Part shown: piece after piece, positions 1-9,158 of the stretch | Numbering within the stretch: the first letter of the stretch is position 1 | How the letters are laid out: every line of letters starts with the position of its first letter | Source of the DNA: Ferruginibacter sp. | GTDB lineage: Bacteria; Bacteroidota; Bacteroidia; Chitinophagales; Chitinophagaceae | Assembly: GCA_025963635.1 (NCBI GenBank) | Contig: JAOQAK010000041.1 | Coordinates: 1 to 64,000, forward strand | Length of the DNA stretch: 64,000 nt | Direction of reading: 5' to 3' | Position numbers and translations under genes: made by a program | Notes under the pieces: model-generated | Seen by the model: the letters and a program-made list of their open reading frames with translations, nothing else | Told to the model about the DNA's origin: nothing | Database searches by the model: none

Positions 1-2210
1 CCGGGATCTCCCTGTCTTCCGGCACGACCGCGTAACTGCCTGTCTACCCTACGGCTTTCATGTCTTTCTGTACCTACGATCGCCAAACCACCCGCTTCTT
101 TTACACCTGGCCCAAGCTTGATATCCGTACCACGACCAGCCATATTGGTGGCAATGGTAACTGCTCCCGCAAAACCTGCTTCTGCAACTACCTGGGCTTC
201 TTTGGCATGTTGTTTCGCATTTAAAACATTGTGTGGAATATTTTTTTGCTTCAGCATCCTGCTCAGCAATTCACTGATCTCCACCGAAGTGGTACCCACC
301 AGCGATGGCCTGCCGGCTTGCCGTAAACGCTCAATATCATCAATTACCGCCCTGTACTTTTCCCGCTTGGTTTTATATACAAGGTCCTGCTCATCCTTAC
401 GAATGGCAGGGAGGTTGGTTGGAATAGTAACTACATCCAATTTATAAATGTCCCACAACTCAGCTGCCTCTGTTTCGGCCGTACCCGTCATACCACATAA
501 TTTATGGTACATACGGAAATAATTTTGCAGGGTAACCGTAGCGTAGGTTTGTGTACTGGCTTCGATCTTTACATTTTCTTTGGCCTCAATCGCCTGGTGC
601 AAACCATCCGAATACCTTCTTCCATCGAGGATACGGCCCGTTTGTTCATCCACAATTTTCACCGACTCATCCATTACCACGTATTCAGTATCCCTGTCAA
701 ACAAGGTGTAAGCTTTCAACAATTGTTGTACGGTGTGGATGCGATCGGCTTTTAATGAATATTCATTTAACAGCGCTTCTTTGCTTTGCAATTTTTCTTC
801 TGCTGTTAAGTGCCCTTTATCAATGTCCGCAAGTTTTGTGGCGATATCAGGAAGGATAAAAAATTCAGGGTCTTCGCCGGATCTGGTGATCAGGTTGATT
901 CCTTTATCTGTAAGGTCTACCTGGTTATTTTTTTCGTCGATGTGGAAGTATAACTCGGCGTCTACTTTGGGCATTTCCTTTTGCTGGTCTGCCAAATAAT
1001 AGTTTTCTGTTTTCTGCAGTTTAACGCGAATGCCCGGTTCGCTTAAAAATTTAATCAGGGCGCTGTTTTTAGGTAAGCCCCTATGTGCAATCATCAATGA
1101 TAAACCGCCATCCTTGGGGTCATCATTTCCTTCCGCGATCTTCTTTTTGGCATCAATCAAATATTGATTCGTAGCTTTCTTCTGTGCCTCCACCAGCTTT
1201 TCAATGCGGGGTTTAAGATCAAAAAATTGTTGAGTATTATCGCTGTGCCCAACCGGTCCGCTGATAATCAAAGGTGTTCTCGCATCATCAATCAATACAC
1301 TATCTACTTCATCCACCATAGCAAAATGGTGTTTTCTTTGCACCATCTCTTCGGGGTTGTGCACCATATTGTCTCTTAGGTAATCGAAGCCAAATTCGTT
1401 GTTGGTACCGTAAGTGATATCCGCATTATAGGCCGCCCTGCGGGCATCGCCATTGGGTTCATGTTTATCAATACAATCTACGGTTAATCCCAGAAACTCG
1501 AAAAGTGGACCGTTCCACTCACTATCTCTCCTTGCGAGGTAATCATTTACGGTTACAATGTGCACCCCCTCACCGGCCAGCGCATTCAGGTAGGCAGGTA
1601 AGGTACTTACCAATGTTTTACCTTCGCCCGTTGCCATTTCAGCGATTTTGCCCGAATGCAATACAGCTCCACCAATCAACTGCACATCATAATGCACCAT
1701 ATTCCACAGCACATCGCCACCCGCTGCTTTCCAGGTATTTGAAAAAATCGAGGTATCGCCTTGAATAGTAATATGATCTTTTTTAACCGCAAGCGTTCTG
1801 TCTAATTCAGTTGCAGTGCATTCCAAAGTTGTATTGTCTTTAAACCTGCGGGCTGTTTCTTTTACGGCTGCAAATGCTTCGGGCAAGATCTCCTCTAATA
1901 TTACTTCTATCTGTTTGTCCCTATCTTTTTTGAGCACATCAATTTGCTGGTAGATGGTGTCTTTTTCATTGATGTTGGTTACGGGCAAATTTTCCGCCTG
2001 CTCTTTTTTTGAATTGATCTGCTCATCAATGGCGCTAAGATGTTGCCTGATGCGCTCCTTGAATTCTACTGTTTTTGCTCTTAGCTGATCATTGCTGAGT
2101 GATTGATATTGAGTGAAATAGCCGTTGATCTTTCCAACCAGCGGGGTTATTTTCTTTACATCTTTTTCACTTTTATTACCACCAAATACTTTTGATAAAA
2201 AACCTATCAT
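1..2210 (-). CDS. secA: Preprotein translocase ATPase SecA (N-terminal part, cut by window edge)
   Basis: The reverse strand from ATG at 2210 stays open to position 1, giving about 736 residues that begin [20 protein letters not shown]. SecA is the ATPase motor that pushes unfolded preproteins through SecYEG at the inner membrane. Visible motifs are the Walker A block [19 protein letters not shown], the DEVD Walker B in [17 protein letters not shown], the preprotein cross-linking region, and the second helicase domain ending [20 protein letters not shown] at the edge. The C-terminal scaffold and any zinc-binding tail lie outside the window. A long insertion between the two nucleotide-binding folds, with many charged residues, fits Bacteroidota SecA. 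The truncation is an artefact of the window. The gene is monocistronic at its 5' end and has a good -7 element upstream. Confidence 0.97.
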   Translation of the reverse strand, partial: MIGFLSKVFGGNKSEKDVKKITPLVGKINGYFTQYQSLSNDQLRAKTVEFKERIRQHLSAIDEQINSKKEQAENLPVTNINEKDTIYQQIDVLKKDRDKQIEVILEEILPEAFAAVKETARRFKDNTTLECTATELDRTLAVKKDHITIQGDTSIFSNTWKAAGGDVLWNMVHYDVQLIGGAVLHSGKIAEMATGEGKTLVSTLPAYLNALAGEGVHIVTVNDYLARRDSEWNGPLFEFLGLTVDCIDKHEPNGDARRAAYNADITYGTNNEFGFDYLRDNMVHNPEEMVQRKHHFAMVDEVDSVLIDDARTPLIISGPVGHSDNTQQFFDLKPRIEKLVEAQKKATNQYLIDAKKKIAEGNDDPKDGGLSLMIAHRGLPKNSALIKFLSEPGIRVKLQKTENYYLADQQKEMPKVDAELYFHIDEKNNQVDLTDKGINLITRSGEDPEFFILPDIATKLADIDKGHLTAEEKLQSKEALLNEYSLKADRIHTVQQLLKAYTLFDRDTEYVVMDESVKIVDEQTGRILDGRRYSDGLHQAIEAKENVKIEASTQTYATVTLQNYFRMYHKLCGMTGTAETEAAELWDIYKLDVVTIPTNLPAIRKDEQDLVYKTKREKYRAVIDDIERLRQAGRPSLVGTTSVEISELLSRMLKQKNIPHNVLNAKQHAKEAQVVAEAGFAGAVTIATNMAGRGTDIKLGPGVKEAGGLAIVGTERHESRRVDRQLRGRAGRQGDP

Positions 2211-2310
2211 AAATTCCGTGTTATTATGTTCGTATATAATTGACTGATCCGGGTATTTCTCTTGTCAAATATGGTGCTTAAATATTTTCAGAGCCAAAAT
2301 GACAGAACGG

Positions 2311-2318
2311 CAAAGGTA
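2311..2318 (-). promoter_or_regulatory. Putative secA promoter, -7 element TACCTTTG
   Basis: Read on the minus strand this is TACCTTTG, a perfect match to the Bacteroidota -7 consensus TAnnTTTG. It lies about 100 bp upstream of the secA start. No clear TTTG -33 box is visible at the usual 19-21 bp spacing. Confidence 0.5.
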
Positions 2319-2469
2319 GCAATTAGTTGGCAGTTTAAATTATGGGTAAACTGAGCAATCGCATACTAAGTGGCATTGATGGAAATGAAAGTAAATGAAT
2401 CTTCTAAGATGAATTTTAAAAAGAAAGCTGGTTAAAATTGCCGCACAACCTCTGGCAGCAAAAGTGGGA

Positions 2470-2868
2470 TTAACATTTTTTTGGAGGGTTCCGCATGAAT
2501 GGGGATTCGATTATTAATTCAGTTCTCACGGGTTGCGGCTTTGATGGAAAAATATCCAGGTCACCGGGAATAAGATGCGTAATAAAAAAACTCAAACTGT
2601 TTACTATTAGGGACATAAGGATTGCCTTAATCCATTTGCAGTCTAACAATTTGTGAAAGGCGATTGCTTCTCCCGCCGCCAGCGCAATCGCCACATATAA
2701 CATATTAACATCAACGGAGAAAAATATTACATGTGAAACCGACCATGAAATAATGTTGATCAATAGCGCCATTAATAAAGCGTGTTGCCTTTTTTTTCTT
2801 TTAAAGAATAGCGCAATAATTGGTAATTCAATCAGGATAGTGAGCAGGAAATTAAAGGCAAGACCCAT
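2470..2868 (-). CDS. Small multipass membrane protein, unknown function
   Basis: I do not recognise a named family. From ATG at 2868 the product is 132 residues beginning MGLAFNFLLTILIELPIIAL. It has about four hydrophobic segments separated by short basic or polar loops (FKRKKRQHA; DCKW) and a polar, proline-rich C-terminus ending NPPKKC. The frame is open 38 codons further upstream, but that stretch is polar and not membrane-like, so the internal ATG where the first helix begins is preferred; ATG at 2922 is the alternative. It is divergent from the AraC-type regulator and separated from secA by about 260 bp. Such small membrane proteins are common, uncharacterised genes in Bacteroidota. Confidence 0.6.
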   Translation of the reverse strand: MGLAFNFLLTILIELPIIALFFKRKKRQHALLMALLINIISWSVSHVIFFSVDVNMLYVAIALAAGEAIAFHKLLDCKWIKAILMSLIVNSLSFFITHLIPGDLDIFPSKPQPVRTELIIESPFMRNPPKKC

Positions 2869-3209
2869 TGTGTAACAGCTTTTGTGAGATAAACCCGGTA
2901 ACGTAATAGAAGTACGATACATGGCACAGATTGGTGAAGAACGAATTCGAGCTAAAAATATTATAAAAACGTTTATTAACAATCATTTTTGTATAAAATA
3001 TGCCGCTATTATTGCAATGCGTTATTTTTACACAAATCGGGAGACTTACCAACCCGAAACACAGAAACTGTACTTGCTGCTCATTTATATTGTTAGGTGT
3101 ATCCCAATCTCCTAACAGATTCAAAGTGAACCTGCCATCAATATATATTAGATATTGAATATTGTTTCTACTGATTCTAGTTGATTAATTTTTAACAAAA
3201 TCGCATTAG
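2869..3209. other. Gene-free spacer between divergent genes
   Basis: This AT-rich spacer of 341 bp lies between the small membrane protein gene (leftward) and the AraC-type regulator (rightward). Open frames on both strands exist here but have neither a convincing composition nor a recognisable domain. It presumably holds both promoters. I see no exact TAnnTTTG element and no strong hairpin. Confidence 0.4.
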
Positions 3210-4220
3210 ATGCTGAATGACTTACCTGCTGAAATTAAAAAATTTAGCTATCAACAAACTGATTACCCCAGTTGGTTAAAAGAATTTGCGACCGCAGTAG
3301 GCGGTAAAGTGAAAAGCAATTCATTGACACTTTCACCCGATAATGGTGAGGGTAAATCAACCGCCTATTGTATTGAAAAGGGGTTCACAGCCTGCGTGAA
3401 CAGTTATTGCCTAAGTGAAGATTATCTCTTCACAAGACATCCTTCTGATGTTTATGGCGTTATCATTTACCTGTATCACTTCAATACGCTTCAACCAATA
3501 GAGTTTAAACTGGCGGATGCATCCATCAAAATTGAAGATGGGAGTTACTGCACATTGCGCATTATCAATGCACAAACGCTACAACACATAGAGTTTAGCA
3601 AAACTACTACCGTACGAGGTATTAGTATTTTTCTCGAAAACGATTGGATCGCAAAAAACCTCAGTAACGGCATATTGGAGGTATTCGATTACCTGGGGCA
3701 GGTAAATTACTTTAAGCAATTTGTCAGTGTAAAGCAGCAAAGATTAATGAATGAAATTTTAAATCTCTCCCCTGACCATCCCTACCCGGAGGTTTTCATC
3801 CGCAGCAGGTTATTAAGGATACTGGACAAAGTGCTTGAGAATCTTTTGCACCGGGATATCAGCGAATTGCCGGAGAAGATAAATGAGAATGACTTTACCA
3901 CCCTGCAAAAAATTGAAGCCATTCTAACCCTCAATTATAATGAAAACTTCCCTGGTATAGAAAAATTATCAAGGATATCCCTGATGAGTGAAAGCAAGTT
4001 AAAGAAGCTATTCAAGCAGTCGTATGGAATGGGACTGTACGAATATTATCAAAAAAACAGGATGCACCGGGCCAAAGAACATATTAAATCAGGTAAGTAT
4101 TCGATTTCGGAAGTAGGTGTGAAACTGGGCTATCAAAATCTGAGCAACTTTTCAACGGCCTTCCGGAAAGAGTTCAATTGCCTTCCCAGCGAGTTGAATA
4201 TTGTGCAATCAGCTAATTAA
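3210..4220 (+). CDS. AraC-family transcriptional regulator
   Basis: This protein of 336 residues has a C-terminal AraC/XylS double helix-turn-helix at about residues 235-330. The first helix-turn-helix lies around EKLSRISLMSESKLKKLFKQ, and the second is the conserved ISEVGVKLGYQNLSNFSTAF followed by the closing motif FRKEFNCLPSEL. The N-terminal 200 residues are a variable sensor region that I cannot assign to a ligand class. Bacteroidota carry many such stand-alone activators, which typically regulate a neighbouring gene or themselves. The only divergent neighbour is the small membrane protein, a possible target. The last codons, GCT AAT TAA, lie in the left arm of a family A intergenic repeat. 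Confidence 0.88.
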   Translation: MLNDLPAEIKKFSYQQTDYPSWLKEFATAVGGKVKSNSLTLSPDNGEGKSTAYCIEKGFTACVNSYCLSEDYLFTRHPSDVYGVIIYLYHFNTLQPIEFKLADASIKIEDGSYCTLRIINAQTLQHIEFSKTTTVRGISIFLENDWIAKNLSNGILEVFDYLGQVNYFKQFVSVKQQRLMNEILNLSPDHPYPEVFIRSRLLRILDKVLENLLHRDISELPEKINENDFTTLQKIEAILTLNYNENFPGIEKLSRISLMSESKLKKLFKQSYGMGLYEYYQKNRMHRAKEHIKSGKYSISEVGVKLGYQNLSNFSTAFRKEFNCLPSELNIVQSAN

Positions 4221-4294
4221 TAACGGTGTTCATTGGCAGTTTACAAGGCTTATTCGCGTTAGTAAATTATCCAACCTGCACATTAGCGAATTAT
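4209..4294. repeat. Family A split inverted repeat (copy 1, degenerate)
   Basis: The left arm, around CAGCTAATTAA, carries the stop codon of the AraC-type gene. The right arm, CACATTAGCGAATTA, lies at 4281-4294, upstream of atpG. The arms are imperfect compared with copies at 5241, 57060 and 62393. Confidence 0.45.
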
Positions 4295-4306
4295 TTCTTT
4301 TTGCCC

Positions 4307-4314
4307 TACCTTTG
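4307..4314 (+). promoter_or_regulatory. Putative atpG promoter, -7 element TACCTTTG
   Basis: TACCTTTG matches the Bacteroidota -7 consensus TAnnTTTG exactly and lies 41 bp upstream of the atpG ATG. This predicts a leader of about 35 nt. It sits just after the right arm of the family A repeat. Confidence 0.55.
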
Positions 4315-4355
4315 CCCCCCGAAAAGCAACAATTCAATTTACAATTAAGTTTGAT

Positions 4356-5237
4356 ATGTCAGGAGCGCTAAAAGAAGTCCGCAATAGAATCAAGAGTGTA
4401 CAAAGTACTCAGCAGATCACCAAGGCCATGAAAATGGTAAGCGCTGCCAAACTTCGTCGTGCACAGGATGCCATTACGCAAATGCGCCCTTACGCCCAAA
4501 AGTTGCAGGAAGTACTGGCCAATATTGTGAGCAATGATGATGGAGGAGTGGACCTGGCGCTGGCTACCGAAAGGGCTATTGAAAAAGTATTGATCATAGT
4601 GGTAACCAGTGATCGCGGACTTTGCGGAGGATACAACAGTAATCTTATAAAACTGGCCCGCCAGGTAATCCAGGAAAAATACAGCACCCAGGCGGCAAAA
4701 GGAAATGTGCAGATGTTGCCCATAGGTAAAAAGGGATTTGAGCATTTTACCAAAAATGGCTTTAGCGTTGTAGATAATTTTTGGGATATTTTTACCGGCC
4801 TCAGTTTTGACAATGTGAAAACAGCGGCGAAATACGCCATGGAGGTTTTTGCAAATAAAGAAGTAGATGCGGTTGAGTTGGTGTATAGCGAATTTAAGAA
4901 TGCAGCCACCCAACGGTTTGTTGCGGAACCCTTTTTGCCGGTACGGAAATTAAGTAAAGACCAGGGCAAATTGAAGGCTGATTTTATCTTTGAGCCAAGC
5001 AAAGAAGTATTGATCCGCGAATTGATGCCCAAAATTTTAAATACGCAATTATTCAAAGCAGTATTGGATGCAAATGCCAGTGAGCATGGCGCCCGTATGA
5101 CAGCAATGGATAAAGCAAGCGATAACGCCAACGAATTATTGAAATCACTAAAAATAAGCTACAACAGGGCAAGACAGGCTGCAATTACAACCGAATTAAC
5201 GGAAATAGTAAGTGGTGCGGCAGCTTTGAACGGGTAA
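4356..5237 (+). CDS. atpG: F1F0 ATP synthase gamma subunit
   Basis: This gives 293 residues, the normal size for the central-stalk gamma subunit. Gamma rotates inside the alpha3beta3 head and couples proton flow to ATP synthesis on the cytoplasmic face of the inner membrane. The N-terminal signature MSGALKEVRNRIKSVQSTQQ, followed by TKAMKMVSAAKLRRA, and the C-terminal helix ending TTELTEIVSGAAAL are diagnostic. The middle Rossmann-like part has VTSDRGLCGGYN. No other ATP synthase genes flank it, so atpG here has its own promoter and is not next to atpHA. It is followed by scpB on the same strand after a repeat-filled spacer of 96 bp. Confidence 0.97.
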   Translation: MSGALKEVRNRIKSVQSTQQITKAMKMVSAAKLRRAQDAITQMRPYAQKLQEVLANIVSNDDGGVDLALATERAIEKVLIIVVTSDRGLCGGYNSNLIKLARQVIQEKYSTQAAKGNVQMLPIGKKGFEHFTKNGFSVVDNFWDIFTGLSFDNVKTAAKYAMEVFANKEVDAVELVYSEFKNAATQRFVAEPFLPVRKLSKDQGKLKADFIFEPSKEVLIRELMPKILNTQLFKAVLDANASEHGARMTAMDKASDNANELLKSLKISYNRARQAAITTELTEIVSGAAALNG

Positions 5238-5240
5238 CGC

Positions 5241-5330
5241 AATGTGCTGATTAGCTAATTCGATAATTTGCTAATTTCCCCGACGCCAGGTTTATTCAAT
5301 TATCACATTAGCACATTAGCCAATTAGCAC
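5241..5330. repeat. Family A split inverted repeat (copy 2)
   Basis: The left arm has GTGCTGATTAGCTAATT and a further ATTTGCTAATTT. The right arm has CACATTAGCACATTAGCC and CAATTAGCAC. The arms are reverse complements in imperfect register, separated by about 20-30 bp. The element fills the atpG-scpB spacer and ends three bases before the scpB ATG. Confidence 0.75.
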
Positions 5331-5333
5331 AGC

Positions 5334-6308
5334 ATGGAACTTTCACAAATAATACCGCATATAGAAGCATTGATATTTGCCAGCGATAAACCATTAACTA
5401 ATTTAGACCTGGTTGAATTGCTGAACAATGCCATAGGTTTTATTGATGACAGGGCCACGCTCGACCAGGTAGAAGCCTCCGTAGAAGGTATCCGTGAAAA
5501 ATACAGCGCCGAGTTTTATGCTTTTGAATTAAAACAGAGCGGGGGCGGATGGCAGTTTCTTACTAAAAAGGAGTATCATAAAACCATTGCCCAACTAAAC
5601 GGTGATAAATTTTTGAAACGCCTTTCCAATGCAGCATTGGAAACACTTGCGATCATTGCCTATAAGCAACCCATCACTAAAAGCGAAATTGAATCAATCC
5701 GCGGTGTAAACTGCGACTATGCGGTGCAAAAGCTTTTGGAAAAAGACCTGGTAGTCATTGCAGGCAGAAACGAAGAAGCTGTTGGTAAGCCCCTGATTTA
5801 TACAACTTCAAAATCCTTTATGGATTACTTTGGTATCAACAGTACTGATGATCTTCCTAAAATAAAAGAAGTGCTGATGGATGAACTGGTACAAGCTACC
5901 ATTGTAAACAATGAAGGTCAGGCTATCGCTGAATCAGGTAACATAGAGGAGTCAAGGGAAAATATTTTGGAGTTAACAGAAAGGGACATGCAGGATGATG
6001 AGGCGGATTCAATAAACAATGATCTTTCAGCAGAAATAGAAGAAGAAAAAGACTTCCAATTGAGCGAAGAACATTTGAAGGAAATCCTTAAAGAAGATTT
6101 CGAAGAAACAATAGTAATCGAACCGGAAGAGGAAATAGCCGTGGAAAATGAAGAGGTGTCGCTAGCGGTGATTGACGAAGAACTTGTAGAAGAAAAACCA
6201 GCGATAGACAATATCCAGTCAGAAGACATGGTAATTTCGGATAAGGAGGACAAGCATGCACAAGCGGATAAGCAGGCGAAACCGGAAGATGAACCATCTG
6301 AATCATAA
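5334..6308 (+). CDS. scpB: Segregation and condensation protein B
   Basis: ScpB forms the SMC-ScpA-ScpB condensin that compacts and segregates the chromosome. Residues 1 to about 185 are the paired winged-helix fold, with ALIFASDKPLT near the start and the family core LSNAALETLAIIAYKQPITK, then SEIESIRGVNCDYAVQKLLE. Usual ScpB is about 180-220 residues; this one has 324. The extra 140 residues are very acidic and low in complexity (for example EEEIAVENEEVSLAVIDEE) with no recognisable fold. Such tails occur in Bacteroidota ScpB and may be disordered. The ATG at 5334 follows the repeat arm directly. scpA is not in the window. A strong terminator follows. Confidence 0.93.
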   Translation: MELSQIIPHIEALIFASDKPLTNLDLVELLNNAIGFIDDRATLDQVEASVEGIREKYSAEFYAFELKQSGGGWQFLTKKEYHKTIAQLNGDKFLKRLSNAALETLAIIAYKQPITKSEIESIRGVNCDYAVQKLLEKDLVVIAGRNEEAVGKPLIYTTSKSFMDYFGINSTDDLPKIKEVLMDELVQATIVNNEGQAIAESGNIEESRENILELTERDMQDDEADSINNDLSAEIEEEKDFQLSEEHLKEILKEDFEETIVIEPEEEIAVENEEVSLAVIDEELVEEKPAIDNIQSEDMVISDKEDKHAQADKQAKPEDEPSES

Positions 6309-6328
6309 ACTTAGAAAATATTTATTTT

Positions 6329-6367
6329 AAAAAGGTATGACGAAGAATGGTTCTCATACCTTTTTTT
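6329..6367 (+). terminator. Intrinsic terminator after scpB
   Basis: The arms AAAAAGGTATGA and TCATACCTTTTTT form a 12-bp stem with a loop of about 13 nt and end in a T tract. It lies about 25 bp after the scpB stop. Confidence 0.85.
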
Positions 6368-6418
6368 ATGTTGATTCATCTTTGCAGACTGACGGCAAAA
6401 AATACAAGCTATAATTTA

Positions 6419-6498
6419 TTCATCAATCAACTTTCAACCATCAACAACAACCTTCAACTTCAACCATCAACAACCAACCATCAACGATCAACCATTAA
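6419..6498. repeat. Family B CAACC-type repeat upstream of lysA
   Basis: About 80 bp consist almost only of the words TCAACCATCAAC, CAACCTTCAACTT and CAACGATCAACC. They are in sense orientation to lysA and end six bases before its start codon. The same words lie upstream of dut, EI24 and mpg. Confidence 0.8.
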
Positions 6499-6504
6499 GT
6501 AAAC

Positions 6505-7713
6505 ATGTCAAAAAACTTAACCCACCAGCAATTAACAGAAATTGCAGACGAATTCGGTACACCAGTGTATGTGTACCATGCAGAACGTATAGCAGAGCAG
6601 TATAAAAAGTTACAAAAGGCTTTTTCGGGGAGCAATGCCCGGTTCTTTTATGCCTGTAAGTCGCTCACAAACCTCAATGTTTTGAAGTATGTGCAGTCCA
6701 TCGGCGCTTCGCTGGATTGCGTGAGTGTGAATGAAGTCAAGTTGGGTTTGATGGCAGGATTTGATAAGAAGGATATTTTGTACACACCCAACTGTGTGGA
6801 TTTTGCAGAAATCGTAGATGCAAAAGAACTGGGAGTAAATATCAATATCGATAATATTTCTATCCTGGAACAGTTTGGCAATAAGTTCGGAAACAGTTAT
6901 CCTGTTTGTATCCGGCTAAATCCTCATATTATGGCGGGCGGGAATTTTAAAATTTCCACCGGCCATATCGACAGCAAATTTGGGATATCTATTCACCAGA
7001 TGCGCCATATTGAAAGGATTGTGAAGAGTACCAACCTGAATGTTACCGGTATTCACATGCATACCGGCAGTGAGATTAAGGATGTTAGGGTGTTTTTGGA
7101 AGGACTGGAAGTGATGTTTAATACCACATCTCATTTTCCGAATCTTGAGTTTATTGACCTTGGAAGTGGGTTTAAAGTGCCCTATCAACCCGGCGATGCA
7201 GAAACAGATATCAACGATCTCGGAAAAAAGGTGGCACTTGCCTTCATTGAATTTGAAAAAGAAACCGGCAAAAAATTGCAGGTATGGTTTGAACCTGGAA
7301 AATACCTGGTGAGCCAGTGCGGTTATTTTGTGGTAAAAACAAATGTGATCAAGCAAACCCCGGCAGCGGTTTTTGCAGGCGTTAACAGCGGCTTCAATCA
7401 TCTTATCCGGCCGATGATGTACGATGCATACCATCATATTGAAAATATCACCAACCCCAAAGGAGCCGAAAGAATTTATAATGTAGTAGGCAATATCTGT
7501 GAAACAGACACTTTTGCATGGGACAGAAAATTACATGAGGTGAGGGAAGGCGATTACCTGGTATTCAACAATGCCGGCGCCTATGGTTTTGAAATGTCTT
7601 CCAATTTCAATTCAAGATTAAAGCCTGCAGAAGTAATGGTAATAGACGGCAAAGCAAAACTGATCCGTAAAAGAGACGTATTTGAAGACCTCCTGAAAAA
7701 CCAGGTGATCTGA
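6505..7713 (+). CDS. lysA: Diaminopimelate decarboxylase
   Basis: This cytoplasmic PLP enzyme of 402 residues decarboxylates meso-diaminopimelate to L-lysine, the last step of lysine synthesis. It is a fold type III decarboxylase with an N-terminal TIM barrel: FFYACKSLTNLNVLKY holds the PLP lysine, and HMHTGSEI, LGSGFKVPY and WFEPGKYLV are also present. The C-terminal beta domain has GNICETDTFAWDR with the active-site cysteine contributed across the dimer, then NAGAYGFEMSSNFNSR. Length and motifs fit lysA better than carboxynorspermidine decarboxylase, which is the related alternative. It is flanked by a family B repeat upstream and a perfect terminator downstream, so it is probably a single-gene unit. 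Confidence 0.92.
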   Translation: MSKNLTHQQLTEIADEFGTPVYVYHAERIAEQYKKLQKAFSGSNARFFYACKSLTNLNVLKYVQSIGASLDCVSVNEVKLGLMAGFDKKDILYTPNCVDFAEIVDAKELGVNINIDNISILEQFGNKFGNSYPVCIRLNPHIMAGGNFKISTGHIDSKFGISIHQMRHIERIVKSTNLNVTGIHMHTGSEIKDVRVFLEGLEVMFNTTSHFPNLEFIDLGSGFKVPYQPGDAETDINDLGKKVALAFIEFEKETGKKLQVWFEPGKYLVSQCGYFVVKTNVIKQTPAAVFAGVNSGFNHLIRPMMYDAYHHIENITNPKGAERIYNVVGNICETDTFAWDRKLHEVREGDYLVFNNAGAYGFEMSSNFNSRLKPAEVMVIDGKAKLIRKRDVFEDLLKNQVI

Positions 7714-7736
7714 TGTAAGAGAAGATGTTTTTATGG

Positions 7737-7764
7737 TGCCGTCATGTAAGTGACGGCATTTTTT
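7737..7764 (+). terminator. Intrinsic terminator after lysA
   Basis: TGCCGTCA, a 6-nt loop, TGACGGCA, then TTTTTT. The 8-bp stem is perfect and the loop sequence is TGTAAG. Confidence 0.92.
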
Positions 7765-7833
7765 ATATTACCTTTTAACCGGGAAGGAAGAAACCAATGG
7801 CGGCCTTACGCCTCCAGTGGGAGAAAGTTTGCG

Positions 7834-7955
7834 AGCGACATTTAAAGCAGTCTACCACGGTAGAAAACCCGCCAGCGAAGATTTGAGGCAATCTACTGTA
7901 GTAGAAAGCTTGGCAGCGATGATTTGGAGCAGTCTACCACAGTAGACGATTTTTC
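7834..7955. repeat. Three tandem 41-bp units each carrying a 14-bp near-palindrome
   Basis: Near-palindromes TCTACCACGGTAGA (7851), TCTACTGTAGTAGA (7892) and TCTACCACAGTAGA (7933) are spaced exactly 41 bp apart, each preceded by a conserved AGCGA(N)ATTTnnnGCA block. The array is flanked by GGGAGAA (7819-7825) and TTCTCCC (7969-7975), which are reverse complements. It fills the lysA-GNAT spacer (7714-8038) together with the terminator. It is not a CRISPR array, because the between-palindrome sequence is itself conserved. Confidence 0.85.
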
Positions 7956-8038
7956 TGACTCTGGGGTGTTCTCCCGTGGGAAACGCACTTATGAGTGAAA
8001 AAACTGCCTGAAACCATTATTATTAGTAAATCAATTCA

Positions 8039-8494
8039 ATGGAAATAATCATTCGAAAAGCGGAAATACCCGATTTTCCGGCAATTTTATCCTTAATAAA
8101 AGAATTCTCGGTTTTTCAGAAAACACCCCAAAAAGTAACTGTCACTTTGGAGGAAATGGAAAAGTCAACCGATTTGTTCCAGGCTTTGGTGGCAGAAACC
8201 GATCAGCGTGATGTTGTTGGCTTTACTTCCTACTATTTTTCGTATTACTCCTGGACAGGAAAAGCTTTGTACCTTGATGATCTGTATGTGAGCGAACCTT
8301 ATCGTCGTCAAAAAATTGGATCGCAGCTTTTAAATACGCTCATTGACCTTGCCAGAAAAGAACAATGCAAAAAGATGCGGTGGCAAGTATCTAAATGGAA
8401 TGAAGATGCCATTCGCTTCTATAAAAAAACAGGTGCTTCCATTGATGACATGGAAATTAATTGCGATCTTAATTTGAGTGCTTATCAAAGGTGA
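8039..8494 (+). CDS. GNAT-family N-acetyltransferase
   Basis: This protein of 151 residues has the Gcn5-related acetyltransferase fold. LYLDDLYVSEPYRRQKIGSQ contains motif A with the acetyl-CoA pyrophosphate-binding RRQKIGS turn, and WQVSKWNEDAIRFYKKTGAS is the motif B helix. The sequence resembles diamine/thialysine acetyltransferases of the SAT type in its DLYVxExYR motif and in the length of the protein, but the acceptor cannot be fixed from sequence alone. It acts in the cytoplasm. It is probably co-oriented with, but about 60 bp upstream of, the YjbR-like gene, and it follows the 41-bp repeat array. Confidence 0.88.
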   Translation: MEIIIRKAEIPDFPAILSLIKEFSVFQKTPQKVTVTLEEMEKSTDLFQALVAETDQRDVVGFTSYYFSYYSWTGKALYLDDLYVSEPYRRQKIGSQLLNTLIDLARKEQCKKMRWQVSKWNEDAIRFYKKTGASIDDMEINCDLNLSAYQR

Positions 8495-8554
8495 TTATCC
8501 TTTTTGCATAGGCAGTCATACTCAGCACAATTGTAAACCGTAAAATCATACGAA

Positions 8555-8905
8555 ATGAACACAGAAGATATCCAGGCAATTTGTAAGGCAATGCCATCCG
8601 TAACCGAAGATGTTAAATGGGGCAACGATCTTGTTTTTTCAGTTGGAGGAAAAATGTTTTGCGTAATAGGCCTTGATCAGTCACCGGTATCAGCATCCTT
8701 TAAAGTTACTGACGAAGAGTTTGAAGAGATGAGCAACCGCGATGGTTTTAAACCTGCTCCTTATGTCGCAAAATATAAATGGGTACTTATTGACGATATT
8801 GAAAAGATGAATAAAAAGGATTGGAAACATTACCTTAATCAATCCTATGATTTAGTAAAGAGCAAATTGGCGCCAAAAATAAAAAAGCAACTTGGGTTTG
8901 TATAA
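8555..8905 (+). CDS. MmcQ/YjbR-family protein
   Basis: This protein of 116 residues belongs to the MmcQ/YjbR family, which has a small double-wing-like fold often annotated as DNA binding. Typical features are the early AMPSVTEDVKWGNDLVFSVG segment, the strand GKMFCVIGL, then FKVTDEEFEEMSNRDG and a C-terminal helix with SYDLVKSKL. The function is not established; DNA binding is inferred from structures of relatives. The gene follows the GNAT gene on the same strand and precedes the large repeat block. Confidence 0.85.
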   Translation: MNTEDIQAICKAMPSVTEDVKWGNDLVFSVGGKMFCVIGLDQSPVSASFKVTDEEFEEMSNRDGFKPAPYVAKYKWVLIDDIEKMNKKDWKHYLNQSYDLVKSKLAPKIKKQLGFV

Positions 8906-8930
8906 TTCTGCATTTGCTTTTAGTGGCATG

Positions 8931-9138
8931 CTTCCCAGCAATGTCTCCTGCCGGGCAGGTGCGTAAGCCAGGGACGTTGCGTGCTACGGAGCAAGGATTT
9001 TATCTTACTGGTGGGCGTCAATTTCCCCTGGTTTGATCTATTTTGAAATGCAGAGATGGTCTCATTATTATTCGGACATCAAGCTAATTAATTGCACCCC
9101 CTCGCCTTTGCTCAAGCGCATTGAGAGACGTGCTGGGA
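8931..9138. repeat. Two-hairpin intergenic element, copy 1 (MITE-like)
   Basis: The termini are TTCCCAGCAATGTCTC on the left and GAGACGTGCTGGGAA on the right, imperfect inverted repeats. The interior is about 85% identical by eye to copy 2, including a shared 30-bp core that contains TTTGATCTATTTTGAAATGC. No transposase or open frame is conserved. Confidence 0.75.
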
Positions 9139-9158
9139 AAAAGGTGTGATTTAATCTG

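Noticed and set aside
1..2210. Truncated secA as a pseudogene
   Set aside because: The frame is intact up to the window border; the truncation is only the edge.
7834..7955. Possible CRISPR array
   Set aside because: Only three units, the spacing sequence is itself conserved, the palindromes vary, and no cas gene is present.
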